Shown here piece after piece: positions 37,097-46,251 of a stretch of 64,000 nucleotides of DNA (position 1 is the first letter of the stretch; every line of letters starts with the position of its first letter). Below the pieces are notes generated by a model. It was given only the letters and a program-made list of their open reading frames with translations. It did not search any database and had not been told where the DNA came from. The translations under genes and the position numbers were made by a program. Origin of the DNA: Azospirillum oryzae (GTDB lineage: Bacteria > Pseudomonadota > Alphaproteobacteria > Azospirillales > Azospirillaceae); assembly GCF_008364795.1 (NCBI RefSeq), contig NZ_VTTM01000001.1, positions 868,001 to 932,000 of the forward strand, written 5' to 3'.

Positions 37097-38596
37097 TCAG
37101 CCGCCGCCGCCCACTTTCGGCCGCCGCCCACGGCGGGGGGCTGGTCCGGCCGCCGCCCGTTCGGCGCGGATGCGCTCCAGCAGGACGGAGGCTGGCTCGT
37201 CGTTCGGGTCCTGCGGCACCAGTTCGCCGCGGAACGCCTTGGCGAGGATGGATTGGTCGAGGGTGGCAAGGCGGCCACGCTGTTCGCCGGCCATGCGCTT
37301 CAAGCTCTCTATGGCGGCAAGGCGTCGCTCCAGCACCGCAAGAATTGCAGCGATTTCGGCTTTGGAAGGAAGGGGAATGGAGAGACGACGGATGCTGTCC
37401 TGCCCGATGTTGCGCATCGACATCTGATTGCCGCTGCTTCGCGCTTCGATTTGCCGTCGTCCTTCCGGCGAACGCAGGAACCACAGAACCCACCGCTTTA
37501 CATCGTCCGATGCAAAGATGAATCGGAGAACCTTATCTGTCAGATACAGCTCTTTGTTGAATTCATCGACGATCACGCATGCCCCGACAAGCTCGATGGT
37601 ATTCGCGCGGCTGAATAGGAAATCGCCTTCGGCGATCCGCGCGTCGGGGTCCAGCAAGGCGCGGTCGGTAACGGTCTTGCTCTCATCCTGATCGAACTTT
37701 CCCCAGGTCACCGCGCTGATCTTGATGACACCAGCTTCATCATCGGCAGGGGGCCGTTCCTCGCAGCGGAAATTCTTTCCAGACTGGATGCCGACCAGCA
37801 GGGCGTCCAGGGTCGTCACTGCCCACCCGGAAGGAACCGGCAACGGATCTTCAACGGCAAGCGGAGCACGGCAGGGACCGCGTCCGAACTCCGGCCATCG
37901 AGCGGAGCGCTTCTCGGCAAGATGCCGTAGTTCCCCCTCCACATCCGTACCGATCGTCTCAGCCCGCCAATCCGCAGTCAAATCGCCGCGGAAGGCGGCG
38001 GCGAGGATGGATTGGCGGTAGCGGTCAATCAGGGTCGGCAGCGTGTCCAGCGCCTCACGCGCCCGGCGCGACCGGGTCACCAGTGCTTCGATCTTCTCGA
38101 CGATGCGGCGTTGTTCGGGGAGAGGAGCCAACGGCACCTCAAACTCCGCTAGGTTACCAAGTGTAACCGTTTTCTGCGCTACACCTCGGGCAACAGCGTC
38201 GGCCCTCTTACGCGCCTCCGGGCTATTCAGCCATCGCGCCAAGAATTCCGCATCGACAATCTTAGAATTCGGCTTTATGTGAGCAATATGACGCTGAAAT
38301 GCGAATGGTCGATCATCGTCAACCGCTACAGCGGTGCCGTATGACCCAACTGCAGAATATAATACGTCGCCACGTTCTGGCCGTACACGCGCGGTTAATG
38401 CCGCATAGGTATCATGCGAAATCCATTTCTTGACCGCCTGCCATTCAATTTTTCCGCGAATTATGTTGCTGATTACTAAGAATGGGATACCATCCGCCTC
38501 AAACTTCGGCGATTGATGCGTCCCATCGGTAATCTTATCGCAAATAGTGCTCATCGGGGCGGTCTCCCACCCCGTTGGCAAATTCCGCCCGCTCAT
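37097..38596 (-). CDS. hsdS: Type I restriction-modification specificity subunit
   Basis: The 499-aa HsdS has two target-recognition domains (about 10-150 and 250-400), each followed by a conserved helical spacer: PLAPLPEQRRIVEKIEALV (about 158-176) and IPLPSKAEIAAILAVLERRLAAI (about 420-442). The repeats LAAAFRGDLTADW and LAKAFRGELVPQDP close each half. It directs the methylase and nuclease to a bipartite DNA site. The start overlaps the hsdM stop (ATGA). The second recognition half is lower in GC than hsdM, which is common for these variable domains. Confidence 0.95.
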   Translation of the reverse strand: MSGRNLPTGWETAPMSTICDKITDGTHQSPKFEADGIPFLVISNIIRGKIEWQAVKKWISHDTYAALTARVRPERGDVLYSAVGSYGTAVAVDDDRPFAFQRHIAHIKPNSKIVDAEFLARWLNSPEARKRADAVARGVAQKTVTLGNLAEFEVPLAPLPEQRRIVEKIEALVTRSRRAREALDTLPTLIDRYRQSILAAAFRGDLTADWRAETIGTDVEGELRHLAEKRSARWPEFGRGPCRAPLAVEDPLPVPSGWAVTTLDALLVGIQSGKNFRCEERPPADDEAGVIKISAVTWGKFDQDESKTVTDRALLDPDARIAEGDFLFSRANTIELVGACVIVDEFNKELYLTDKVLRFIFASDDVKRWVLWFLRSPEGRRQIEARSSGNQMSMRNIGQDSIRRLSIPLPSKAEIAAILAVLERRLAAIESLKRMAGEQRGRLATLDQSILAKAFRGELVPQDPNDEPASVLLERIRAERAAAGPAPRRGRRPKVGGGG

Positions 38597-40044
38597 TCCG
38601 CCGCCTCCGCTACGGCGCCATCCGCCTCCTCGTCACCACCCAGCAAGTCGGCCAGCGCCTCCATCTCCTCCAGCGCCACGCGCAGGGTGTCGATGATGTC
38701 GGCAGCGATCACGTCCGGTTCGGGCAGTTCGGCTTCGGCGCTCTCGTCGCGCAGCCAAGTGAGGTCCAGGTTGTCGCCGCGCGCGGCGATCTGGTCGCGG
38801 GTGAAGCGGCGGAAGCGGCCCTGTTCGCCTTCGTCCACGCGGGGCGCCTTGCCCAGCGGGTCGGCGCCGTAGGCTGTCTCAAAGGCGGCGAAATGCTCGC
38901 GGGTCAGGGGGCGGGTCTTGCCGAACTGCGGCATGTTGGACCGCATGTCATAGACCCAGACCTCGCCGGTGTTGCCCTTGTCGCTGCGGCCGCGGGTGAA
39001 GAACAGAACGTTGGTCTTGACGCCCTGACTGTAGAAAATGCCGGTCGGCAGGCGCAGGATGGTGTGCAGGTCGCACTTGTCCATCAGATCGCGGCGGATG
39101 TCGCGGCCGGCATTGTCCTCGAACAGCACATTGTCCGGCAGCACCACGACGGCCCGCCCGCCGGGCTTCAGCCCCCGGTAGATGTGCTGGAGGAAGGCCA
39201 ACTGCTTGTTCGAGGTCGGATAGGTGAAGTCGTCGCGGCTCGGCAGGCCGCCGCCCTTCTTGGTGCCGAAGGGCGGGTTGGTCAGCATGACGTTGACCTT
39301 CGGCAGCCGCGCGCCCTGCTCCGACAGCGCGTCGCCAAGCTGAAGGTCGCCGGTGACGTCGTGCAGCATCAGGTTCATCAGGCCGAGCCGGTGGGCGTCC
39401 GGCACCAGCTCCATGCCGACGAAGGCGTGATGGCGCTGGAAATACTGCTCCGACTCGCTCAGGTCCCACAGGTCGTTGGTGTGCGCCTTGACCCAGCGGT
39501 CGGCGGCGATCAGGAAGCCGCCGGTGCCGGCCGCCGGATCCTGCACATACTCGCCCGGCTGCGGCTTGACCAGCGCCACCATGCTGTCGATCAGCGGACG
39601 CGGGGTGAAATACTGGCCGGCGCCCGACTTCTTCTCCGTCGCATTGCGCTCCAGCAGGCTCTCATACATGTCGCCCAGCCCTTCCTGGCGGGCGGAATAC
39701 CAGTCCATCCCCTCGATCGCCTCAACCAGCGCCTTGAGGATGCGCGGCTGGCGCAGGCTGGTCTGGGCGTTCTGAAAGATCGACTGGACCTGCGCCGAAC
39801 CGTAGGTGCCGAGATGGATCAGCATCTCCTTGTAGAAGGTCAGTTGCTCGACGCCCTGCCGGCCACGGACATCGCCCCAGCGGTAGCCGGGCGGCAACTG
39901 CTCCTCCGCCCCCGTCTCCTCCGCCATCTTCAGGAAGATCAGGTAGGTCAGCTCGGTCACATACTGGTGATAGGTGATGCCATCATCCCGCAGGATATGG
40001 CACAGCCCCCAGAGCTTGGAGACGATGTCGTTGGTGGCGTTCAT
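38593..40044 (-). CDS. hsdM: Type I restriction-modification N6-adenine methyltransferase subunit
   Basis: The 483-aa HsdM has the helical N-terminal domain (SKLWGLCHILRDDGITYHQYVTELTYLIFLKM) and the SAM-binding motif DPAAGTGGF (169-177). The catalytic motif NPPFG (256-260) marks N6-adenine methylation. Length is normal. The ATG overlaps the stop of the upstream membrane-protein gene by four bases, and its own stop overlaps hsdS by four, so three consecutive genes are translationally coupled. Confidence 0.96.
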   Translation of the reverse strand: MNATNDIVSKLWGLCHILRDDGITYHQYVTELTYLIFLKMAEETGAEEQLPPGYRWGDVRGRQGVEQLTFYKEMLIHLGTYGSAQVQSIFQNAQTSLRQPRILKALVEAIEGMDWYSARQEGLGDMYESLLERNATEKKSGAGQYFTPRPLIDSMVALVKPQPGEYVQDPAAGTGGFLIAADRWVKAHTNDLWDLSESEQYFQRHHAFVGMELVPDAHRLGLMNLMLHDVTGDLQLGDALSEQGARLPKVNVMLTNPPFGTKKGGGLPSRDDFTYPTSNKQLAFLQHIYRGLKPGGRAVVVLPDNVLFEDNAGRDIRRDLMDKCDLHTILRLPTGIFYSQGVKTNVLFFTRGRSDKGNTGEVWVYDMRSNMPQFGKTRPLTREHFAAFETAYGADPLGKAPRVDEGEQGRFRRFTRDQIAARGDNLDLTWLRDESAEAELPEPDVIAADIIDTLRVALEEMEALADLLGGDEEADGAVAEAAE

Positions 40045-41045
40045 TTTCCATTCCTAATGGAGTTGATTATTCCTTTTATTGACTCCACCATTTGTCGATC
40101 GCCTTCCACATGCATTTCTTCACGCCTTAAATCGATTGTTGATTGCCCTTTTTCGATAACGAAATTCCTTTCAATCGAAGCTATTTTTTCTGCAACTGAT
40201 TTTACCAGATCAGAATTACCTGACATGAGCGATGCAGAAAGAGCTGAGGCAAGCGCGTCCAAATTTGATATTTCATTCTGGAAGTACCTAATTTCGTCGA
40301 AACCTCGACGGTACAGCTTAAGAAAAAAGAACGCCACCACCTCGACAAAAATCCCAAGGACCGTTTTGGGAAGAAAAGCAATAATGATTGTTATTTCTGG
40401 AGTAATTTTTGTCGAATCTCGACTGACCAAATCAGTCATGTCAGGCCCACCGAAAACAGCAGAGCCAATAATAAATATTCCAATGATGGCCACCAAAGAC
40501 CCAAATATCAGATTTGTGCTCGTACGGCCAGCACTCCTATTCACTTCAAATGCAAGTCTTCGTGATGCATTTTGCAAGGGCAATACACAGACATCAACCA
40601 TTTCTTTTTTTTTGGCATTCTCAACATTATCTCTGCTTTCGGCCGAAAATGTACTTTCGAATGATTTTTTAATAATTTCCAAAAGATTTTCGCCGTCACC
40701 CGCTTGTATGGTTACATTATTTGCCTCAATCTCCTTGATCGCCACCTTGATTTCTTCAAGATCGCGCGACAACTCGGCATAGTTGTTTTCAATATAGATG
40801 CTACTGTTGTTTGAGCGCGATAGTGTGCTTTCTTTGATTAACGACGAAAATATTCCGGCCAAGCCGAAGCCAGCCGAAACCAGACTCAGCACACTTATAA
40901 CTATAAAATGATTATCCGATCGAGAAAATGCTCCGCCGTTTACAACACCGTAAAACCCAAGAAGAACAAGAATCATAAATATGATTTGCTTGCTTGGCTT
41001 TGATGTCAAAATACCCAAGAGGGCATTGCTTTCACTGCTCATCAT
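40041..41045 (-). CDS. Four-pass membrane protein inside the type I restriction operon, family not recognised
   Basis: The 334-aa protein has predicted membrane spans at about 20-38, 46-70, 178-199 and 216-243. Between spans 2 and 3 lies a region of about 105 residues with a coiled-coil-like segment (YAELSRDLEEIKVAIKEIEANN). After span 4 comes a 90-residue helical tail (YFQNEISNLDALASALSASL...). The base composition is strikingly AT-rich (about one third GC in the stretch 40621-40680) beside GC-rich hsdR and hsdM. It starts 14 bases after the hsdR stop with AGGA upstream, and ends in an ATGA overlap with hsdM. Position and coupling suggest it works with the restriction complex. No known family was recognised. 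Confidence 0.78.
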   Translation of the reverse strand: MMSSESNALLGILTSKPSKQIIFMILVLLGFYGVVNGGAFSRSDNHFIVISVLSLVSAGFGLAGIFSSLIKESTLSRSNNSSIYIENNYAELSRDLEEIKVAIKEIEANNVTIQAGDGENLLEIIKKSFESTFSAESRDNVENAKKKEMVDVCVLPLQNASRRLAFEVNRSAGRTSTNLIFGSLVAIIGIFIIGSAVFGGPDMTDLVSRDSTKITPEITIIIAFLPKTVLGIFVEVVAFFFLKLYRRGFDEIRYFQNEISNLDALASALSASLMSGNSDLVKSVAEKIASIERNFVIEKGQSTIDLRREEMHVEGDRQMVESIKGIINSIRNGK

Positions 41046-41059
41046 TATGTTCCTATTGA

Positions 41060-44000
41060 TTAAGCCGCGCTGTCCCAAATTTCACTTCGAATTACCTGTA
41101 TCAACTCACCAAGATTTCCTTCGAACACCCGGTCCAATCGCGAGAACCCTCCGCCCTGCTGGCGAAATTCGCCCTGATCGAGCGTATCGCGATCGATCAC
41201 GATTTCCTTCTTCAGGTGCCGAGCGATCCGTTCCAGCCAATCGCGCTGCGCCTTCGTCCAAGGCCGGCTGGATAGCACTCGGCGCATCGCCCGGTCCACC
41301 CGCTCGTCATAGGGCACCAGTGCGTCGCCCAGCGCGGCGCGGCGGATGTAGCCGATCACCGACGCGGCGATGTCGGCATTGTCCATGTCGCGGAAGGCCG
41401 CCCGCAGCTCCGCCTCGCCGAAGCCATCGCGTTCCAGCAGCAGGCGGACCTCGCGCAGTTGGGCGCGGGTCAGCTCGCGCGGGGCGTTGGCGACGGCATT
41501 CAGCGCCGGCACCCGGTTCATGTTCTCATCCAGATAGCGGCGGAAGCTGGCGATGTAGTCCTCCGGCCGGGTGATGTTAGCGCCGTAGCCGGTTTCCTCG
41601 TGCCGGAACTCGTCGGTGCCGTCATAGAGCGGGACATGGATCGGGTCGTCGCCGATGCGGGTGTCCAGCAGATCCATCAGCGCCCGGTGGTCGATCAGGA
41701 TGCGGGCGGCCTCCTCCGGCGCCGCATCACGCAGGCGACGGACGAAAGTTTCGGAGTCGGTGCCGGCAAGGTCGCGGAAACGGCGCTTGCCCGCCTCGGT
41801 CAGCCGGCGGCGCTTGCGGTGCAACTTGGCGACGATCTGGCCGACCAGCCAGCGCGCCTGCTGCCGACGCCGCTCGGCGGCCTGGGGGTCCTCCGGTGCG
41901 GGTGCCGGCACGTCATCCGGGCCGAGGAACGGGGCCTGCCCCTCCTCCGCGAAGCCGGTCAGCGGAAGCGCCGGGGGCGGCGGCTCCTGCGTCGGCAGGG
42001 GCGTGCGGGTCGCCTCGGCCAGTTCCTCCATCAGCGTGGCGAAGGTGATGTTCGGGTTGGTCACCACCGGCCGCATCTGCGACATGACTTCCATCGCCGC
42101 ATAGATGCCGACGGCGTCGAAGATGCGGAAGGCGGTCTTGTGGCGGCCGGGACCGAACAGATCCTCGCACAGGCGGGTGCCGCGGCCGATCATCTGCTCG
42201 TACAGGATGCGGCTGTTGACCCGGCGGATGAAGACGAGATTGACGATTTCCGGCACGTCGATGCCGGTGGTCAGCAGGTCGACGGTGACGGCGACCTTCG
42301 GCAGCTCCTCGTTCTTGAAGCGGCGGATTTGCCGCATTGGGTCGTCCGACCGGCCGGTGATTTTGGCGACGGCGTCGTTGTCGATCCCGCCATAGCGGTC
42401 GGCGAAAGCGGCCCGCAGGGCGCCGACCACGGTTTCGGCATGCAGGTCGGTCGCGCAGAAGACCAGCGTCTTGCCCGGCAGGCTGGGGTCGATGTGGCCG
42501 GCCAGCCACTCGGCGATGACCCGGTTGAAGTCGCGGGTCAGGACGCGGCGATTGAAGTCCTGAACGTCATAGCGGACCTCGTCCGGCAGGTGGATCAGGT
42601 CGAGTTGGCCGGTGCGAGTGTCCAGCACGTCCACCGCGGCCCCGGCATCCCAATGGATGCCCTCCTGGCTCAGGGCGGTGTGGGCGCGGATGGGCGGCTC
42701 ATGATCGACCAGCCAGCCGTCGATGACGGCCTCCTGGTAGGTGTAGTGGATAACCGGCTCGCCGAAGATGTCGACGGTGTGCAGGGCCGGGGTCGCGGTC
42801 AGGCCGATCCTCACGGCGTCGAAGCGGTCGAGCACGCGCCGGTACTTGGAGATGTAGTCGCCCTGGTCGCGGAAGCTCAGCTCCTCGTCGCCCATCTCGC
42901 GGTCGAGCAGATAGCCGCGATGGCATTCGTCGACGACGATGCAGTCATACTCGTCGATCGGCGGCGGGGCGTCGCTGCCCAGGATGCGCTTGACCAGCGA
43001 TTGGACCGTCGCGATGTGCAGTTTGGTTTCGGCATCCGGGACGATGTCGCCCAGCTCCTTGACCTGGAAGATGTCGGCGAAGACCTGCTGCTGCTCCATA
43101 CGCGTTTCCTTGAACGCGTTGCCGGCCTGCTCGCCCAGAGCGGTGCGGTCGACCAGGAACAAGATGCGGCGGAAGCGCTGGGCCTTCAGCAGGCGATAGA
43201 CCAGCGCGATACAGGTCTTGGTCTTGCCGGTGCCGGTGGCCATGGCAACCAGGATGTCGCGCCGTCCGGCGCCGATGGCGGCCTCGACGGCCCGGATGGC
43301 CCGCTCCTGATAGTCGCGCAGCGGGAAGTTATAGCCGAAGGGGTCGCGGGCTAGCCGGTCCTGCGCGGCCCGCGGATCGTTGCGTAGCGCCTCCAACAGG
43401 CCGGCGGGGGTGTACCAGCCGTCGAGCGCCTTGGCATGGTTGTGCGGATGGCGGGCGTCGCGGAACCAGACGCCCGACAGCTCCTCGAATTGGCGCAGAA
43501 AGGGGCGGCCGTTGGTCGAGAACAGGAAGGGCACCGGGAAAAGCGCGTCGCCCTCCCCCCACGGCCCTTCGGCCGGCGGCACCTCGTCGGCGCGGCGGAC
43601 ATAGCCGCGGCTGTAGCGGGCCGCCCGCTCGATGTACTCGGAGGCGTTGGTGTTGCGGCGCTTCGCCTCGACCATGCCGACGATGGTCAGGCCGACGAAC
43701 AGGGCGTAATCGGCCCGCCCGTCCGCCGTGGGCCATTCGGCGATGGCGAGGTTGCGGCCCTTCTGGGGGCGGGTGCCGGCGGCGTAGCTCAGCGTTTCGC
43801 TGTCGGCTTCCCACCCGGCTTCGCGAAGCTGGGCGTCGATCAGGCGGCGGGTTTCGCGCTCGTCCAGGTCGATGCCCTGCCCGACCTCCTGCGCCAGCTC
43901 GACGGTCTGCTGGATGGCGTGCGCCGGCATGGCGGCGGCCAACGCCTGGACGCTGGTCAGCAACTCGGCTTCCAGGCGGGCACGGTCAGCCTCGACCTGC

Positions 44001-44608
44001 TGGGCCAGCCGCTCCCACTCCAACCGGTCCGCCTCGGCCTTGGCGGCGCGTTCCTCCGCGGTCAGGCGGCGCTCGGCCTCGGCCTGCGCTTCGGCCGCCA
44101 TGCGCTCGTGGGCCGACTGCTGCGCCTGGAGTTCGCCGCGCAGCCGGTCCAGCTCCGCCTTCATGGCGGCGCTCTCGGCACGCGGATCGCGCGGCGGCAC
44201 GAAGGGGCCGGGGTTGAAGGCGCGGTCACCGGTGACGGTGCGATGGAACCAGACGCCAAGCGTCCGACCATGCTTCAGGCAGGACAGCGCTGTCGCCTGA
44301 TCGCCGCCAAGGTCATGGTTGGCGGCGTTGCCGGTCTTGCGGATGTAGTGGAACAGGTCGCCGACCTCGCGCGGCAGCGCGCCACGGTCGCGCAGGCGGC
44401 GGAGCAGCTGGTCCTGCGTCTCCTCCGGCGAGGTCCACATGCCGAGCTTGGCGGCCGTCAGCTGGGCCAGCAGCTCGGCGAACTGCCGCATCTTGAGGAT
44501 CGCGGTGTTGGCGTCATCCGCGAAGAAGCGCTCACCGAGCGCACCAAGCCGTTCAAGCTGGACGCTGTGTTTCGCGAGGAAGCTGAAGTTGGCTGACCGG
44601 CTCACCAT
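41060..44608 (-). CDS. hsdR: Type I restriction-modification nuclease/translocase subunit
   Basis: The 1182-aa HsdR has a helical DUF4145-type N-terminal region (about 1-130), a long charged coiled coil (about 145-220) and a PD-(D/E)xK nuclease domain (D300, E314, K316 in MVEAKR). The superfamily 2 helicase motor follows, with Walker A ATGTGKT (457-463), DECH (559-562) and LLTTGIDVPEI plus QMIGRGTRLC further on. The last part is a C-terminal domain binding the methylase. The arrangement resembles EcoEI-type HsdR. It is first in the operon. GAGGTGA lies just before the ATG; a GTG one codon later is also possible. Confidence 0.96.
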   Translation of the reverse strand: MVSRSANFSFLAKHSVQLERLGALGERFFADDANTAILKMRQFAELLAQLTAAKLGMWTSPEETQDQLLRRLRDRGALPREVGDLFHYIRKTGNAANHDLGGDQATALSCLKHGRTLGVWFHRTVTGDRAFNPGPFVPPRDPRAESAAMKAELDRLRGELQAQQSAHERMAAEAQAEAERRLTAEERAAKAEADRLEWERLAQQVEADRARLEAELLTSVQALAAAMPAHAIQQTVELAQEVGQGIDLDERETRRLIDAQLREAGWEADSETLSYAAGTRPQKGRNLAIAEWPTADGRADYALFVGLTIVGMVEAKRRNTNASEYIERAARYSRGYVRRADEVPPAEGPWGEGDALFPVPFLFSTNGRPFLRQFEELSGVWFRDARHPHNHAKALDGWYTPAGLLEALRNDPRAAQDRLARDPFGYNFPLRDYQERAIRAVEAAIGAGRRDILVAMATGTGKTKTCIALVYRLLKAQRFRRILFLVDRTALGEQAGNAFKETRMEQQQVFADIFQVKELGDIVPDAETKLHIATVQSLVKRILGSDAPPPIDEYDCIVVDECHRGYLLDREMGDEELSFRDQGDYISKYRRVLDRFDAVRIGLTATPALHTVDIFGEPVIHYTYQEAVIDGWLVDHEPPIRAHTALSQEGIHWDAGAAVDVLDTRTGQLDLIHLPDEVRYDVQDFNRRVLTRDFNRVIAEWLAGHIDPSLPGKTLVFCATDLHAETVVGALRAAFADRYGGIDNDAVAKITGRSDDPMRQIRRFKNEELPKVAVTVDLLTTGIDVPEIVNLVFIRRVNSRILYEQMIGRGTRLCEDLFGPGRHKTAFRIFDAVGIYAAMEVMSQMRPVVTNPNITFATLMEELAEATRTPLPTQEPPPPALPLTGFAEEGQAPFLGPDDVPAPAPEDPQAAERRRQQARWLVGQIVAKLHRKRRRLTEAGKRRFRDLAGTDSETFVRRLRDAAPEEAARILIDHRALMDLLDTRIGDDPIHVPLYDGTDEFRHEETGYGANITRPEDYIASFRRYLDENMNRVPALNAVANAPRELTRAQLREVRLLLERDGFGEAELRAAFRDMDNADIAASVIGYIRRAALGDALVPYDERVDRAMRRVLSSRPWTKAQRDWLERIARHLKKEIVIDRDTLDQGEFRQQGGGFSRLDRVFEGNLGELIQVIRSEIWDSAA

Positions 44609-44756
44609 TCACCTCATGCAAGCGCTCAAGCTTACACGTCATGGCGGACCCTGTCACCTTGCGGCGTCGACCTGTGGTTGGGTCGTATCGGCGCCGGAAC
44701 GGTCGGCGCATCAGAGGCGGGTGCGCCGGCGTCGGCGAGGGGCACCCTTCCTCCGC

Positions 44757-44775
44757 CGTGACACGGCTGTGACAC
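44757..44775. repeat. Integrase arm-type repeats, right (GTGACAC)
   Basis: CGTGACAC at 44757-44764 and TGTGACAC at 44768-44775 lie 29 bases from attR. They match the left-end repeats, in the same orientation. Confidence 0.62.
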
Positions 44776-44799
44776 CGCGCGCGTGCGAGCGCTCCAGAC

Positions 44800-45972
44800 C
44801 TATGTCAAATGCTGCCTTTGCAGGTAGTCCTCGCTCTGCATCTCCATCAGCCGGCTCACCGTGCGCTCGAACTCGAAGGCGTGGGTACCCTCGGGGTAGA
44901 GGCGTTCGGGCGGGCCTTCGGCGGCGATGACGACGTTGACCTTGTGTTCGTACAGCGCGTCGATCAGCGTCATGAAGCGCTTGGCTTCGTTGCGCAGTTC
45001 GTCCTTCATTGTCGGGACATGGCCGATCAGGACCGTGTGGAAATGGGTCGCGATAGCCAGATAGTCGGCCGCCCCCAGCGGCTTGCCGCACAGGTCCCAG
45101 AAATCGACCCAGGCCACGCATTTCGCGGCGCGCGCAATTTCCACTCGACGGCCCTGCACCGTCAGGTGGCAGGGTTCGCCCGCCGCGCCGCCGGTCAGGT
45201 CTGAGAAGGCCTTGGCAAGGGCGGCGTCCGACGCCGCGCCCAGCGGGTGGTGGTAGATCGGCACGCCCTTCAGACGGTCCAGACGGTAGTCGGTCGGGCC
45301 GTCCAGCGACAGGATGTCCAGCTTCTCCTTCAGGAGCGCGATGAAGGGCAGGAACAGCTCGCGCTGGAGCCCGTCTTTGTACAGCATGTCCGGCGGCCAG
45401 TTGGAGGTCGCCACCACCACGACGCCCAGGTCGAACAGGTTGGTGAACAGCCGGCCGAGAATCATCGCGTCGACGATGTTGGTGACGTGGAACTCGTCGA
45501 AGCAGAGCAGCCACGCCTCGTCGGCCAGCGCGCGGGCCAGTTCGGGCAGCGCCTCGTCCGGGCCGTCGCCTTTTCCCTTGCCGGATTGGCGATGGTCGTG
45601 GATGCGCTGGTGGATCTCCAGCATGAACTCGTGGAAATGGACGCGCCGTTTCTTGTCGACCGGGGCGGTCTCATAGAACAGGTCCATCAGCATCGACTTG
45701 CCGCGCCCGACGCTGCCGTAGATGTACAGCCCCTGCGGCGCGGTGGAGGCGATGTCCGGCGGCGGCGGCGTGGCGCGGCGGCGGCCCAGACCGAACCGTT
45801 CCAGCCATCCCCCGCCGGCCGGCTTGTCGTCGCCGGCGGATTGCGGCTGATAGCCCTTCAGCGCCTGATACAGGCTTTGGAACTTCTCCGCCGCCAGTTC
45901 CTGGTCGGGATCGGGGCGAAGCGTGCCGCTGCCGCGGCGGGCGCGGTAGAGCGAAAGCGGTCCGTCGGTCAT
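44800..45972 (-). CDS. zapE: Cell division ATPase ZapE / AFG1-like
   Basis: The 390-aa AAA ATPase has Walker A GSVGRGKS (about 86-93), Walker B LLCFDEFHVT, and the LFTNLFDLGVVVVATSNWPP and GLQRELFLPFI region of the AFG1/ZapE family, which in bacteria modulates FtsZ assembly. Length is normal. The element's integration site is in its last 15 codons: the present stop (TAG) comes from element DNA, while the original stop (TGA) survives next to attL. The protein sequence is unchanged by insertion. Confidence 0.95.
   Translation of the reverse strand: MTDGPLSLYRARRGSGTLRPDPDQELAAEKFQSLYQALKGYQPQSAGDDKPAGGGWLERFGLGRRRATPPPPDIASTAPQGLYIYGSVGRGKSMLMDLFYETAPVDKKRRVHFHEFMLEIHQRIHDHRQSGKGKGDGPDEALPELARALADEAWLLCFDEFHVTNIVDAMILGRLFTNLFDLGVVVVATSNWPPDMLYKDGLQRELFLPFIALLKEKLDILSLDGPTDYRLDRLKGVPIYHHPLGAASDAALAKAFSDLTGGAAGEPCHLTVQGRRVEIARAAKCVAWVDFWDLCGKPLGAADYLAIATHFHTVLIGHVPTMKDELRNEAKRFMTLIDALYEHKVNVVIAAEGPPERLYPEGTHAFEFERTVSRLMEMQSEDYLQRQHLT
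44804..44846. repeat. attR: 43-bp direct repeat, right
   Basis: This is an exact copy of 30339-30381, lying inside the 3' end of zapE. Element sequence to its left supplies the current last codon and stop (ACA-TAG), so the protein ends HLT as before. Confidence 0.92.
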
Positions 45973-46251
45973 GGGAATATGGGCGATCCGGCTGCCAAGA
46001 TGGTCCCTTACCTAGCGGATGGAGCCGTTCCCGGCAACCGCCGACAGGAAGGCGGGAAGGGAATGGCAGGGTGGCGCAGGGCGCCATGAAAGCCACTGAG
46101 ACGGCCCCCGGGACGGGAACGCGGCGGCGCGGCATCTGCGCGCATCGGCAATCCCCATGTTTCAGTCCAATTACACTTTCTTTAGGGTAACGGTTCATTT
46201 AGTCAACACGGGCCGTCCGGCCGCAAGCCCCCACTGGAAGCCGCAACGCCG

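Larger units (their letters stand above)
30339..44846. mobile_element. P4-like integrative element inserted in the 3' end of zapE, carrying a restriction cargo
   Basis: The element is bounded by 43-bp exact direct repeats (30339-30381 and 44804-44846) that correspond to the last codons of zapE. It carries a P4-type tyrosine integrase just inside the left end, then leftward genes: primase-helicase, a small gene, an AlpA-like regulator, a hypothetical, an Mrr-like endonuclease, hsdS, hsdM, a membrane protein and hsdR. Integrase arm repeats occur near both ends. No capsid, packaging or conjugation gene is present, so it resembles a phage-satellite or integrative-island core with defence cargo. 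Mobility is inferred. Confidence 0.88.

Noticed and set aside
38575-40782. 735-codon open frame on the plus strand opposite hsdM and the membrane gene
   Set aside because: It changes abruptly from Val/Ala/His-rich to Ser/Ile-rich where the GC content changes, as expected of an antisense shadow.
41459-43354. 631-codon open frame on the plus strand opposite hsdR
   Set aside because: Antisense shadow of the HsdR motor region without motifs of its own.
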